A stretch of DNA of 64,000 nt from Phocaeicola_A sp045647865. GTDB taxonomy: Bacteria > Bacteroidota > Bacteroidia > Bacteroidales > Bacteroidaceae. The stretch's first letter is position 1. Each line of letters opens with the position of its first letter. The notes beneath the pieces were generated by a model, which was not told the origin of the DNA, made no database searches, and was given only the letters and a program-made list of their open reading frames with translations. The translations under genes were made by a program, and so were the position numbers. Location: positions 1 through 64,000 of the forward strand of contig JAZRMW010000023.1 in assembly GCA_045647865.1 (NCBI GenBank). The letters run 5' to 3'. Below are positions 10,028 through 18,811 of the stretch, in pieces.

Positions 10028-10165
10028 CTATTCCCGAATAATCACAACGTGCATATCAGCCCTCAAACGGTCAAAGGTTCGGAGGCCGTATTTGGCTTTG
10101 ATTTCTTCTAAGGTTAAGTTTGTGTTGATTATAAATAGGGATTCCTGTTTTTTAATGTGTCCATT
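10028..10165 (-). pseudogene. C-terminal fragment of a DnaC/IstB-like AAA+ ATPase
   Basis: A 45-codon open stretch with no start codon ends in TAG at 10028. It reads ...ESLFIINTNLTLEEIKAKYG then LRTFDRLRADMHVV, which resembles the sensor-1 and arginine-finger end of DnaC-like helicase loaders (xxTNLSLxEIxxxYGxRxxDRL). An in-frame stop precedes it, so the rest of the gene is gone. It looks like debris of a phage or mobile element next to the restriction island. The family call rests on a short match. Confidence 0.45.
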
Positions 10166-10892
10166 TTACATTTTGTCAATTGTATATTTCTCCTTTCAAG
10201 AATTGTGTATTTGCTATCAGAGATATGTATGAATGAAAATAAGCGAATGAAATCGCGCTAATTTTGTTGTAATCATCGGATTTCCAGAAAGATATGGACT
10301 GTATTCGTGTTTGTGATTTTGAGGCTAAAAAATAGGGGGAAGAGGATTATGAACGAAGATATGGCTTGAGGAACTGCATTTGGGGACTTTTTGATGGAAA
10401 TTCAAACTTTTTTAAAGGTATGTTGTCACCAAAATCGGTAACTCTTGACACTTTTTGAATAACGGTTAAGAGATATTTCGCCAGGCTTAAGAGATAATTT
10501 GGTGACGCTTAAGCGTTACGAAAAAAGGGCTTAATAGATATCCGGTAAGTGTTCGGAGATTTTGGGCGATTCGTTGCTCTGTTTGTGTCGTTTTCAAACT
10601 CCAAATGACGGAATTGAAGCTTTGATTTCTGTATAAATATTCATGATTGCTGCTTTTGAGTCGTTGCTGTTGTATAATTATGCAATTTCAAGAGGGTGGA
10701 TATACATTTTGATTCTGACATAATGTAAATGAATTGGGTGGTTTTATTTTCGATTGCAAGCAGCGGTATTGATAAACTTACGTTGAGATAGATGGCAAAA
10801 GTGGCAAAATCTGAAACTTCTGCAACGTATTTATAAAGGGATATGAAGAAAATGTATTACTTTTGGGGCAATTAATCTAAAATTATATTTTT
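10166..10892. other. Non-coding stretch between the restriction island and the GH3 gene
   Basis: About 730 nt of AT-rich sequence with no credible reading frame. It contains the phased repeat cluster at 10441-10560 (listed separately) and, 28 nt before the GH3 ATG, a TACTTTTG at 10858-10865 that could be a -7 element although no good -33 partner is visible. Confidence 0.5.
10441..10560. repeat. Phased imperfect repeats, CTCTTGACACTT / CTTAAGAGATA units
   Basis: Successive units begin CTCTTGACACTT, CGGTTAAGAGAT, CTTAAGAGATAA, CGCTTAAGCGTT and GCTTAATAGATA at spacings of about 20-23 nt. The same kind of unit recurs at 39579-39705 and 62989-63140. No reading frame runs through. Confidence 0.6.
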
Positions 10893-13472
10893 ATGAAAAC
10901 ATATCTGTTTGCAATAGCATTGGCGCTGGGTGTCCATGGGAGTATGATGGCACAGACGTTGCCGTATCAGAATCCTGACTTGAGTGCGAAAGAACGTGCG
11001 AAGGACCTTTGTTCGCGTCTGACATTGGAGGAGAAGGCACAACTGATGCTCGACGAGAGTCCGGCCATTCCGCGGTTGGGTATCAAGAAATTCTTTTGGT
11101 GGAGCGAGGCCCTACATGGTGTGGCCAACATGGGCAATGTGACGGTGTTTCCGGAGCCTGTAGGCATGGCTGCATCCTTCAATCCCGATTTGCTCTATAA
11201 GGTGTTTGATGCGGTGAGTACGGAATTTCGCGCACAGTATAACCACCGGGTGCAGAAGGGGGAAGAGGACAAGAAGTTTCACAGCCTTTCGGTGTGGACA
11301 CCTAACGTGAACATTTTCCGCGACCCGCGCTGGGGACGTGGACAGGAGACTTATGGTGAAGACCCCTATCTGACCAGTGTGATGGGTACTCAGGTGGTGC
11401 GCGGACTGCAAGGTCCGGAGGATGCGAAGTATCGCAAGTTGTGGGCTTGTGCCAAGCACTATGCCGTACATAGCGGACCGGAATATACGCGCCACACGGT
11501 GAATCTGACAGACATCACGCCCCGCGACATGTGGGAAACCTATATGCCTGCCTTCAAGACACTGGTGCAGGATGCCCAGGTGAGGGAGGTGATGTGTGCC
11601 TACCAACGTCTGGACGATGACCCTTGTTGTGGCAGCACACGTCTGTTGCAACAGATTCTGCGCGATGAGTGGGGCTTCCAATATCTGGTGGTGAGCGATT
11701 GCGGTGCCATCAGCGACTTTTACGAAAGCCATAAATCCTCTTCTTCGCCTGCCCATGCATCGGCCAAGGCCACTTTGGCGGGTACGGATGTGGAGTGTGG
11801 CTACGGCTATGCCTACAAGAGTATTCCGGAGGCAGTACGGCGTGGGTTCATCACGGAGGAAGAGGTGGACAAACACGTGATACGATTGCTGGAAGGACGT
11901 TTCGATTTGGGTGAGATGGATGACCCGGATTTGGTGGAGTGGTCCAAAATTCCCTATTCGAAGATGGATTGCAAGGAGCATCGCCAACTTTCTTTGGAAA
12001 TGGCCCGCCAGACAATGGTGCTCTTGCAGAACAAGGGAGACGTACTGCCGTTGAGAAAGAACAAGGAGAAGATTGCCGTGATTGGTCCGAATGCCGACGA
12101 TGAACCGCTGATGTGGGGAAATTACAACGGAACTCCCAATCGCACCATTACTATTCTTGATGGCATCAAGATGAAGCAGAGGTCCATCAAGTACTTGCCG
12201 GGATGTGACCGCACGTATGACAAGGTGATGGATTGCCTGATGAACAAGTATTGTGCCATAGATGGCAAGAAGGGACTCAAGGGCACTTTCTGGAATAACA
12301 CGGAAATGGAAGGAAAGCCTGTGTCCACAGAATTCTACACCACACCTTTGGCCGTCACTACAGCCGGTATGCACAATTTTGCACCGGGCGTGAATGTGGA
12401 AGATTTTTCGGCCAAGTACGAAACGGTATTTACTCCGAAGGAGGCTGGTGAATATGTGGTGAACATGGAGAGTTGTGGCGATTTCGAGCTCTACATTGAT
12501 GGAGAACGGAAAGTGAGGTATCACACTTGGCGTACCACACCTACACGCACGGTCATCAATGCCGAAGCAGGCAAGTCATATAAGATAGAGGTACGCTTCA
12601 AATTCGTAAAGACTTGGGGCGCCAATATGAAAATCAATGTGGCCAAAGAGTTACCCATTGATTATGCGGCTGTGATTGACCAGTTGAAGGGAATCGACAA
12701 GGTCATCTTCGTGGGAGGTATATCGGCCGCCCTCGAGGGAGAAGAGATGCCTGTGAATATTGATGGCTTCAAGGGAGGCGACCGCACACACATCGAGCTT
12801 CCCAAAGTGCAACGTGATTTTCTGAAGGCTTTGAAGGATGCAGGCAAGACGGTTATCTTTGTCAACTGTTCAGGTTCGGCCATTGCTTTGTTGCCCGAAA
12901 CGGAAAGTTGCGATGCCATTCTTCAGGTATGGTATGCCGGTCAGGAAGGCGGTCAGGCCATCGCTGATGTACTCTTTGGTGACTATAATCCATCGGGTAA
13001 GCTTCCTGTCACCTTCTATAAGTCATCGGACCAATTACCCGATTTCGAGGATTATTCTATGAAGGGACGTACCTATCGCTACTTCGACAATCCTCTTTTT
13101 GCCTTTGGTCATGGACTCAGCTACACCCAGTTCAACATTGGCGAGGGAAAAATAGCCAAGCAGGGCGACAATTACACATTGACCGTGCCCGTATCGAATA
13201 CAGGCAAGCGGGATGGTACAGAGATTGTGCAGGTATATATCCGCGACCTTTCTGACCCTAATGGTCCGCTCAAATCTCTTCGCGCCTTCCAACGGGTGGA
13301 GGTAAAAGCTGGTCAGACGGTAGATGTGCAATTGGTGCTTACTCCCAAATCCTTCGAATTTTTTGACCCGGCATCCAATGCCATGCGTCAGAAGCAGGGA
13401 GCGTTTGAAATCCTTTATGGAAACAGTTCACAGGACAAGGACTTGAAGAAATTACCGTTGACGGTAAAATAA
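10893..13472 (+). CDS. Secreted GH3 glycoside hydrolase with PA14 insertion (beta-xylosidase/glucosidase type)
   Basis: A protein of 859 aa with a signal peptide ending near MMAQ (about residue 21). The family 3 (beta/alpha)8 barrel includes FWWSEALHGVAN, typical of the beta-xylosidase branch, and the nucleophile motif VVSDCG (D269). A PA14 domain (about 458-600, GTFWNN...) is inserted in the second alpha/beta domain, and a fibronectin III-like domain closes the protein. It likely removes beta-linked sugars from the ends of plant oligosaccharides in the periplasm; the exact substrate is not decided. It stands alone on the plus strand and is followed by a strong hairpin. Confidence 0.92.
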   Translation: MKTYLFAIALALGVHGSMMAQTLPYQNPDLSAKERAKDLCSRLTLEEKAQLMLDESPAIPRLGIKKFFWWSEALHGVANMGNVTVFPEPVGMAASFNPDLLYKVFDAVSTEFRAQYNHRVQKGEEDKKFHSLSVWTPNVNIFRDPRWGRGQETYGEDPYLTSVMGTQVVRGLQGPEDAKYRKLWACAKHYAVHSGPEYTRHTVNLTDITPRDMWETYMPAFKTLVQDAQVREVMCAYQRLDDDPCCGSTRLLQQILRDEWGFQYLVVSDCGAISDFYESHKSSSSPAHASAKATLAGTDVECGYGYAYKSIPEAVRRGFITEEEVDKHVIRLLEGRFDLGEMDDPDLVEWSKIPYSKMDCKEHRQLSLEMARQTMVLLQNKGDVLPLRKNKEKIAVIGPNADDEPLMWGNYNGTPNRTITILDGIKMKQRSIKYLPGCDRTYDKVMDCLMNKYCAIDGKKGLKGTFWNNTEMEGKPVSTEFYTTPLAVTTAGMHNFAPGVNVEDFSAKYETVFTPKEAGEYVVNMESCGDFELYIDGERKVRYHTWRTTPTRTVINAEAGKSYKIEVRFKFVKTWGANMKINVAKELPIDYAAVIDQLKGIDKVIFVGGISAALEGEEMPVNIDGFKGGDRTHIELPKVQRDFLKALKDAGKTVIFVNCSGSAIALLPETESCDAILQVWYAGQEGGQAIADVLFGDYNPSGKLPVTFYKSSDQLPDFEDYSMKGRTYRYFDNPLFAFGHGLSYTQFNIGEGKIAKQGDNYTLTVPVSNTGKRDGTEIVQVYIRDLSDPNGPLKSLRAFQRVEVKAGQTVDVQLVLTPKSFEFFDPASNAMRQKQGAFEILYGNSSQDKDLKKLPLTVK

Positions 13473-13489
13473 CCTTATCGGACTCTCAA

Positions 13490-13527
13490 AAGAATGGCAT
13501 TCTTCACATAACAAGAATGCCATTCTT
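13490..13527. terminator. Perfect hairpin between convergent GH3 and GT2 genes
   Basis: AAGAATGGCATTCTT (13490-13504) and AAGAATGCCATTCTT (13513-13527) are perfect complements with an 8-nt loop. The hairpin sits between two genes that converge, so it can serve both directions. Confidence 0.7.
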
Positions 13528-13592
13528 CTTGGTGGAAGAATAGCATTCGTAAAGGTGCATATTGTGATACTTCTTTTGGCAATATGTAGAAC

Positions 13593-14423
13593 TTATTTTA
13601 TAGGACTTTTTATTGTCAGTCCTTTTTGGCAAACATATTCATTGTTCTGTTGTTTGCGTTTCATGATTTGTATATTTTCACTTTGATCTGTCCAGTTCTC
13701 CTTATGGTTCAGATGATATTGGACAGCAAGGTTTCGAGCTGATACCAAGCGGAATCCTGCGGCTTGGAATCTCCAAGTCAGATCTATGTCTTCACCGATG
13801 GCAGGAAGTATGTATTCTTCATCAAAACCGTTGATAGCCTCAATAGCAGTTTTGGAAAAGGACATGTTACAACCTTTCAGCTGTGTCATTTTTCTCAATC
13901 GAGGGATGAAGCCCAACCATGAAGTTGGGTTAATAAATATTCCTTCTTCTATAAATCCGATTCCTTTTTTATTTCCAAACAAGAGTTTCTTTGCCAAGAT
14001 TTTTTCAACAGTTTGATAATTCGATACATTTTGCAGCAACAGTTCGCTCAACTCATCATTTAGTTTGACACGCTTTCCTGCAACAATATTCTTGGAACCG
14101 CTCAGTGTAATGTGTTGTTCCACGAAACGAGGATGTAGTATGCAATCTCCATCAATAAAAATCAGCCAATCACTTTTAGCCGCTTTAATCGCTTTGTTCA
14201 GGGCTTGATTTTTCCTCCAACCAATATCGGGTTGGGTCAAATGTTGATAGTCGTGGATAAAATCGTACGTTTGACAGAACTCTTTCATGTGTTCATGTTC
14301 TGCATCTTCAGAGATGATAATCTCAAAATTCTGTTCGGTCTGGAACTTCAAAGAGTCCAATACGGCTTTCAATGCATGTACATTGCTGTACACTGATATG
14401 ATGATGGATGCTTTATAGTTCAT
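13593..14423 (-). CDS. Family 2 glycosyltransferase
   Basis: A protein of 276 aa with the GT-A fold: N-terminal YKASIIISVYSN, donor metal motif D91-G-D93 in FIDGDCILHP, and a C-terminal GT2/GT7-type segment with EDIDLTWRFQAAGFRL near 215-230. It transfers a sugar from a nucleotide donor to a glycan acceptor on the cytoplasmic side. Its place at the end of the acyltransferase/GT90 cluster suggests lipopolysaccharide or other surface glycan assembly. The sugar is unknown. Confidence 0.88.
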   Translation of the reverse strand: MNYKASIIISVYSNVHALKAVLDSLKFQTEQNFEIIISEDAEHEHMKEFCQTYDFIHDYQHLTQPDIGWRKNQALNKAIKAAKSDWLIFIDGDCILHPRFVEQHITLSGSKNIVAGKRVKLNDELSELLLQNVSNYQTVEKILAKKLLFGNKKGIGFIEEGIFINPTSWLGFIPRLRKMTQLKGCNMSFSKTAIEAINGFDEEYILPAIGEDIDLTWRFQAAGFRLVSARNLAVQYHLNHKENWTDQSENIQIMKRKQQNNEYVCQKGLTIKSPIK

Positions 14424-14686
14424 AATTTGCGTTTAATTTTTATTAGTCATTACTTTGGGTAAACATAAAGAGAATACAAGAAAGTATGTACTATATGAAC
14501 ATTGTCATATTTTTATTTTAACATGGTGTCATACATCTTTCTTCTTAAGTAAATGATACTGACTGCCATAACTTGCTGAATTCTCGACAAATATACTCTT
14601 TAAAAACAATTCCACCAAATTTGTTTTGCCTGTTTTGTCAATATCCACCAAATTTAGGCATTAAAAGTGTAGCAGTTCAGTTTTAT
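14424..14686. other. Non-coding gap upstream of the GT2 gene
   Basis: AT-rich spacer without a reading frame. The only structure I see is a direct repeat of CCACCAAATTT about 39 nt apart near 14607 and 14646. Confidence 0.4.
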
Positions 14687-14887
14687 TTAAAGCAGTTTTT
14701 TACGTTGGCACAACCAATCTGCGGCAGAAACGATGTGTATGGTTTTCCCGTTGATTTCCAATTCTTCCTGTTTGTCAAAGGTGATTAAATTTCCATAAAC
14801 TGCAAACTTTTTACCCTGTAAACTTTCATAAAATACATGTTTTGATGTTTCAGAACTTCCATAAAATGCAGAAATATGGGAGGAATG
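14687..14887 (-). pseudogene. Orphan 3' fragment of an unrecognised gene in the envelope operon
   Basis: Sixty-six sense codons are open after an in-frame TGA at 14888-14890 and end in TAA at 14687, with no ATG. The peptide (SHISAFYGSSETSKHVFY..., then KKFAVYGNLITFDKQEELEI, ending DWLCQRKKLL) has protein-like composition and the same orientation as the flanking glycosyltransferase genes. It probably is the C-terminus of a lost gene of this cluster. I do not recognise the family. Confidence 0.4.
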
Positions 14888-14895
14888 TCAATGTT

Positions 14896-15864
14896 TTAGA
14901 GTTGTTCTGTCTTCTCAAAATATTTTTTCAGTACGAGTAAAGAAATCAAATCCTCTCGTTTTTTGTTTTGGAATTGTGCTACATACTCATGTGCATGGTT
15001 GATGATAGCTTGTGCTTCATCAGGATGGTTGATGTAGTAGGTGAGGCGTTCTTCCAAATCAGAATAATCGTCCTTGATGCAAACGTAGTGGTAATCAGGG
15101 ATGAGTGTCCCTTCCATAAACCAAGTCTCGTAGGTGGGCTTTGGCATTACTGCCAATGAATTGGATGACATGACCCATTTGAGGTTGCTGGCTACATCGA
15201 AGCCTTCGATGCAGAGAATGAATTTAAAGTCCAAATGTTCGTCTATGGAGATTGGTTTGACAAACCATTCAGGATGTTCCTTGCTTTTGTTTATTTGTCC
15301 TAAATTACACATGGGATGATTGAAATACATTTCCCAAAAACGGATGCGGTGTGGTTGCTTTACACATGCACGTCCAATAAGAACATTTTTTTTATCCGTA
15401 AACTTACGGTTATCCTTAACGAAAGTAAAATGTCGGTTTTTGTCAAGTTTCAGTAATACAGAGTTGGCATTATTGCCTGCAATCGGACGACTTTTGGTAA
15501 TGGATGCTATGGCTGGTATTTGGGTAATATCTCCGAATAAGGGTACTATTCTCAGATGGTCGGCAAAATAACGTGTATATTCATACGTATCAAAGAAATA
15601 AGCACTTCCCTTTTTCTGATTTTTGCGTGTAAAATCATGTAGCTGTATGCTTTCAGATTGGCAGATAGGAGTAACCTCTTCTAATTTATTATAATAGTTG
15701 AGACGTTTCAGAATATATTCTTGGTCTTCCGCTTCTAATTGTGCTAAAATATTAGGCAATTGTTTGCGGCAATACCACTTTGGGGTGTAGTATCGTATAA
15801 TACTCTTGATATAGTAGAGTAGTTTGTTGTTTTTATGCTTTTGTTTACGTATAAATGAGAACAT
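14896..15864 (-). CDS. Family 90 (CAP10/LpsA-type) glycosyltransferase
   Basis: A protein of 322 aa without signal peptide, matching the CAP10/LpsA group: PLFGDITQIPAIASITKSRP in the middle, IGRACVKQPHRIRF, then CIEGFDVASNLKWVMSSNSL, where the nucleotide-sugar site of this family lies. LpsA-type enzymes add sugars to the lipopolysaccharide core. Its ATG overlaps the acyltransferase stop (TAATG), so it is coupled to a lipid A-type gene, which supports a lipopolysaccharide role. Donor and acceptor are not visible from sequence. Confidence 0.82.
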   Translation of the reverse strand: MFSFIRKQKHKNNKLLYYIKSIIRYYTPKWYCRKQLPNILAQLEAEDQEYILKRLNYYNKLEEVTPICQSESIQLHDFTRKNQKKGSAYFFDTYEYTRYFADHLRIVPLFGDITQIPAIASITKSRPIAGNNANSVLLKLDKNRHFTFVKDNRKFTDKKNVLIGRACVKQPHRIRFWEMYFNHPMCNLGQINKSKEHPEWFVKPISIDEHLDFKFILCIEGFDVASNLKWVMSSNSLAVMPKPTYETWFMEGTLIPDYHYVCIKDDYSDLEERLTYYINHPDEAQAIINHAHEYVAQFQNKKREDLISLLVLKKYFEKTEQL

Positions 15865-16796
15865 TATGCTTGGCTTTTTTCTTTCAGTCGTTTGATTCTA
15901 TTTTCATTCCACATCTGATATCGGGCTTTTGTACGTTTCCATCTACGATGTGTCCATAACCAGATTTCGGGATGTTTCTTCATGTTTTCTTCCAATAAGT
16001 GGTAATACATGTCGGTCAATTCGTGTTCTTGAGTTGTTGATGCATCCTCGACCATTTTATGGAATGTGGCTACGTAGTGTCCGCGTCTCTCTCTGCGCAT
16101 TGACAAGTAGAATACACAACAACCCGTGCGGCGGGCAATCTTCTCGGTGCCAGTAAAGACTGGGGTTTCTTGATGGAAGAACTCCATCCAATAGTCAATG
16201 GCCTCCCAATGGGGCACTTGGTCAGCAATGAATCCGATTAGATACTTCTTTTCCTCTTTTTGCAATTGCATGATTCGGCGTAGAGTCTGTGCCATGCTGA
16301 TGGCTTCGGCTCCGTATTGTCCACGTAGTTCAATGAAGAGGCGATCCATTGCTTTGTTGGCTAATGGATGGTAGATAGTTCCGAAATGGATGTCAGGATT
16401 CTTGAACCATAGACCGATGGAAGTGATAAATTCCCAATTGAAGAAATGGCCGATATAGAGAACACAGGATTTGCCGCTTTTATTCATCACCCGTTCCACT
16501 TCTTCGGTATTCTCAAAGCGCAAGTATTTCTTTGCCTTCTCGGGATTCATATCCATCAGTTTGAGATTTTCCACGATATAGTCACAGAAGGCTGAATAGA
16601 ATTTCTTCTCGATTTTGATAATCTCCTGTTCGCTCTTCTCGGGGAAAGCGTTGGTCAGATTCGTGTGCACTACCTTACGACGGTAACGTGCCACGTAGTA
16701 GAGGGGGAAGTAGATGAGGTCGCTGAAGAAGTGCAATACTCCCATTGGTAACAGCGACATTAGTTTCCATAGTGTGCGTATGATGTGGTAAGTCAC
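15864..16796 (-). CDS. Lysophospholipid/lipid A acyltransferase (LpxL/HtrB family)
   Basis: A protein of 310 aa with one N-terminal membrane segment and the acyltransferase motif H117-x4-E122 in YIGHFFNWEF. This family adds a secondary acyl chain to lipid A on the inner membrane. It lies 12 nt after the LTA-synthase-like gene and overlaps the GT90 gene, in a minus-strand operon that looks devoted to envelope lipids and glycans. Confidence 0.9.
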   Translation of the reverse strand: MTYHIIRTLWKLMSLLPMGVLHFFSDLIYFPLYYVARYRRKVVHTNLTNAFPEKSEQEIIKIEKKFYSAFCDYIVENLKLMDMNPEKAKKYLRFENTEEVERVMNKSGKSCVLYIGHFFNWEFITSIGLWFKNPDIHFGTIYHPLANKAMDRLFIELRGQYGAEAISMAQTLRRIMQLQKEEKKYLIGFIADQVPHWEAIDYWMEFFHQETPVFTGTEKIARRTGCCVFYLSMRRERRGHYVATFHKMVEDASTTQEHELTDMYYHLLEENMKKHPEIWLWTHRRWKRTKARYQMWNENRIKRLKEKSQA

Positions 16797-16808
16797 AACT
16801 TTTATCTT

Positions 16809-18797
16809 TTAATTTTTAATTATCAATTCATCTCCATTCATTCGTTGCATATAGCTCTGGATGATGGCTTTCAGTTCTTTCTCCAAAGTCGGTTGTGGAT
16901 GGTTTTCCAACAGATTGTGCTTGAGTAGTGGGTCTTCACGGAAGCGGTAAACGGCTTTTGTTTCGCGTCCATCGAACTGTATCAGATAATCGCCTTTGAC
17001 CAATTGGTAAATGTCGTTTTGGAAATTCACAGCCCAGTTTTCTTCTGTGGGTGTACTGAAGAGATTCTTGCCAAAGGCTACGTAGGGTTTGTTGTATCCC
17101 ATGAGGCCAAGTATCGTTGGCATGATGTCAATCTGTTGGGCGATTCCTGGTTGGATGCCTGTGGGAAGAGTTCCTGAAGGATCGAACAGAATGATGGGCA
17201 CACTGAAACTGCCGAGTGCAGTCTGATATTCGGCATGCGACGATTGGTTGGTATGGTCGGCAGTGAGTACGAACAGTGTATTCTTGTACCACGGTTGTTT
17301 GCTGGCCGTTTCGAAGAATCGGCGCAAGGCATGGTCGGTGTAACCGATACATTGGTGGATGGGTTTGTCCCCTTTGGGGAAACTGTCGGTATATTCCTCA
17401 GGGATGGCAAAGGGGTGGTGTGAAGAAGCAGTAAAGATGGCCGTAGCAAACGGTTCTTTCATATCGCTCATCTGTAAGGCATAGAACTGTAGGAACGGTT
17501 CGTCCCAAATGGCCCATGTGCCGTCGAAATCCTTGTTCCCGTCGAAACGGTTGTCACGATTGTATTCATCGCGTCCGTAATACTCCTTGAAACCCGTGGC
17601 ACGTGCAAAGGCTTGGAATCCCATGGAACCATTTTCGGCCCCGTGGAAGAATGCTGTGTGATAACCTTCGTTGCTTAGTTCGCGGGCAATGCCTCCAAGT
17701 GCGTTGGTTGCGGCTGGTGTGACAAAGAAAGGTTCTACAAACATGGGAATGCTGCTTAATACAGAAGGCATTCCGTCAATGCTCTTGCGTCCGTTGGCAA
17801 GGGTGTATTCCCAAGTAAGACTGCGGCTCAACAATGAATCGGTGAAGGGGGTATAGCCTTTGTATGTGCTGTCATCAAGTCCTTTGTTGAGGCTTCCGAT
17901 GTATTCGCGTCCGAAACTTTCAACGATGAGGATGACAATATTCCTTGTTGATGAGGTACTAATGGCTTCTGCTCCTGGCTGTTTGTCTGTTTCTTCCGTG
18001 TTGATGGGCAAATTATGTACTGGTGAGTATATGTCGTCCAATGTTTGTTGGTCGAAATATTGGGGATTCACGAAGGGCTTCTTTCCGATAGTGCGTATCA
18101 GCGAGAAGGGAGTGTTCAGTACCAATGCTGCATCAGCCGGTCGGTCCACATATTGGTTTGCATTGCTGAGGGTGATGGGGCGTACGGCTGTAGTAGCTCC
18201 ACCACGCATACCGCAGATGCATAGGGGAATGAACAGTGCTAGGCAGATTGTCTGTACTGTGTAATAGAGTCCGAACGGTCGTCGCCACGGTTTGCCCTTA
18301 GGCAGCACATAAGCCTTGCTCAGGCCATAGATGAGAATGGCTGATGCGGCGACTAAATACCAATGATTCAAAAGTTCGATGCCGATGACATTTCCCAAAT
18401 TCCCCTCGTTGCTGAATTCACTGAATATCGTGGCAGTGGTGCGTCGGCCGGTATATTGGAAATAGACACTGTCTGCCACATTGATGCAGATAGCCAATGA
18501 GTTTACCACCATGAACAGCCATTTGGCTGCCCGTTGCCATCCATCACGCTCTTTGAGATGACAAGGCACCAACATCATCAAGGCGTACAGTGCATTCGTG
18601 TAGAGCAAAGCAGAGGTGTCGAACATCCATGCCCCTTTCAGCATATCCCAAACGCTATCCCATGTGAGGTTAGTGCCCAGTATGCTCCAATTCTCGGCCA
18701 GGTACATTACGCGGCAGAGTCCGTATGCCACGTATGCCCATGCCATGTTGGCCACGAAAGCCCAAGGAGAGGAACAGATATTCTTTTTTATAGTCAT
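16809..18797 (-). CDS. LTA synthase/phosphoethanolamine transferase-like membrane sulfatase-fold enzyme
   Basis: A protein of 662 aa. About five membrane helices occupy residues 1-200, followed by a periplasmic sulfatase/alkaline-phosphatase fold: VESFGREYIG near 290, the nucleophile region NGRKSIDGMPS, and the metal motif TADHTN near 530. Related enzymes move phosphoglycerol or phosphoethanolamine head groups. In a Gram-negative host next to an acyltransferase and GT90 gene, modification of lipopolysaccharide or a lipid is more likely than teichoic acid synthesis; this is inference. It starts 14 nt after the CoA transferase gene. Confidence 0.85.
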   Translation of the reverse strand: MTIKKNICSSPWAFVANMAWAYVAYGLCRVMYLAENWSILGTNLTWDSVWDMLKGAWMFDTSALLYTNALYALMMLVPCHLKERDGWQRAAKWLFMVVNSLAICINVADSVYFQYTGRRTTATIFSEFSNEGNLGNVIGIELLNHWYLVAASAILIYGLSKAYVLPKGKPWRRPFGLYYTVQTICLALFIPLCICGMRGGATTAVRPITLSNANQYVDRPADAALVLNTPFSLIRTIGKKPFVNPQYFDQQTLDDIYSPVHNLPINTEETDKQPGAEAISTSSTRNIVILIVESFGREYIGSLNKGLDDSTYKGYTPFTDSLLSRSLTWEYTLANGRKSIDGMPSVLSSIPMFVEPFFVTPAATNALGGIARELSNEGYHTAFFHGAENGSMGFQAFARATGFKEYYGRDEYNRDNRFDGNKDFDGTWAIWDEPFLQFYALQMSDMKEPFATAIFTASSHHPFAIPEEYTDSFPKGDKPIHQCIGYTDHALRRFFETASKQPWYKNTLFVLTADHTNQSSHAEYQTALGSFSVPIILFDPSGTLPTGIQPGIAQQIDIMPTILGLMGYNKPYVAFGKNLFSTPTEENWAVNFQNDIYQLVKGDYLIQFDGRETKAVYRFREDPLLKHNLLENHPQPTLEKELKAIIQSYMQRMNGDELIIKN

Positions 18798-18811
18798 CTG
18801 TGCGTGAATGC

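Noticed and set aside
11112..12524. Long minus-strand open frame opposite the GH3 gene
   Set aside because: It mirrors a clear GH3 coding sequence and has no family motifs; it is a shadow frame of a GC-biased gene.
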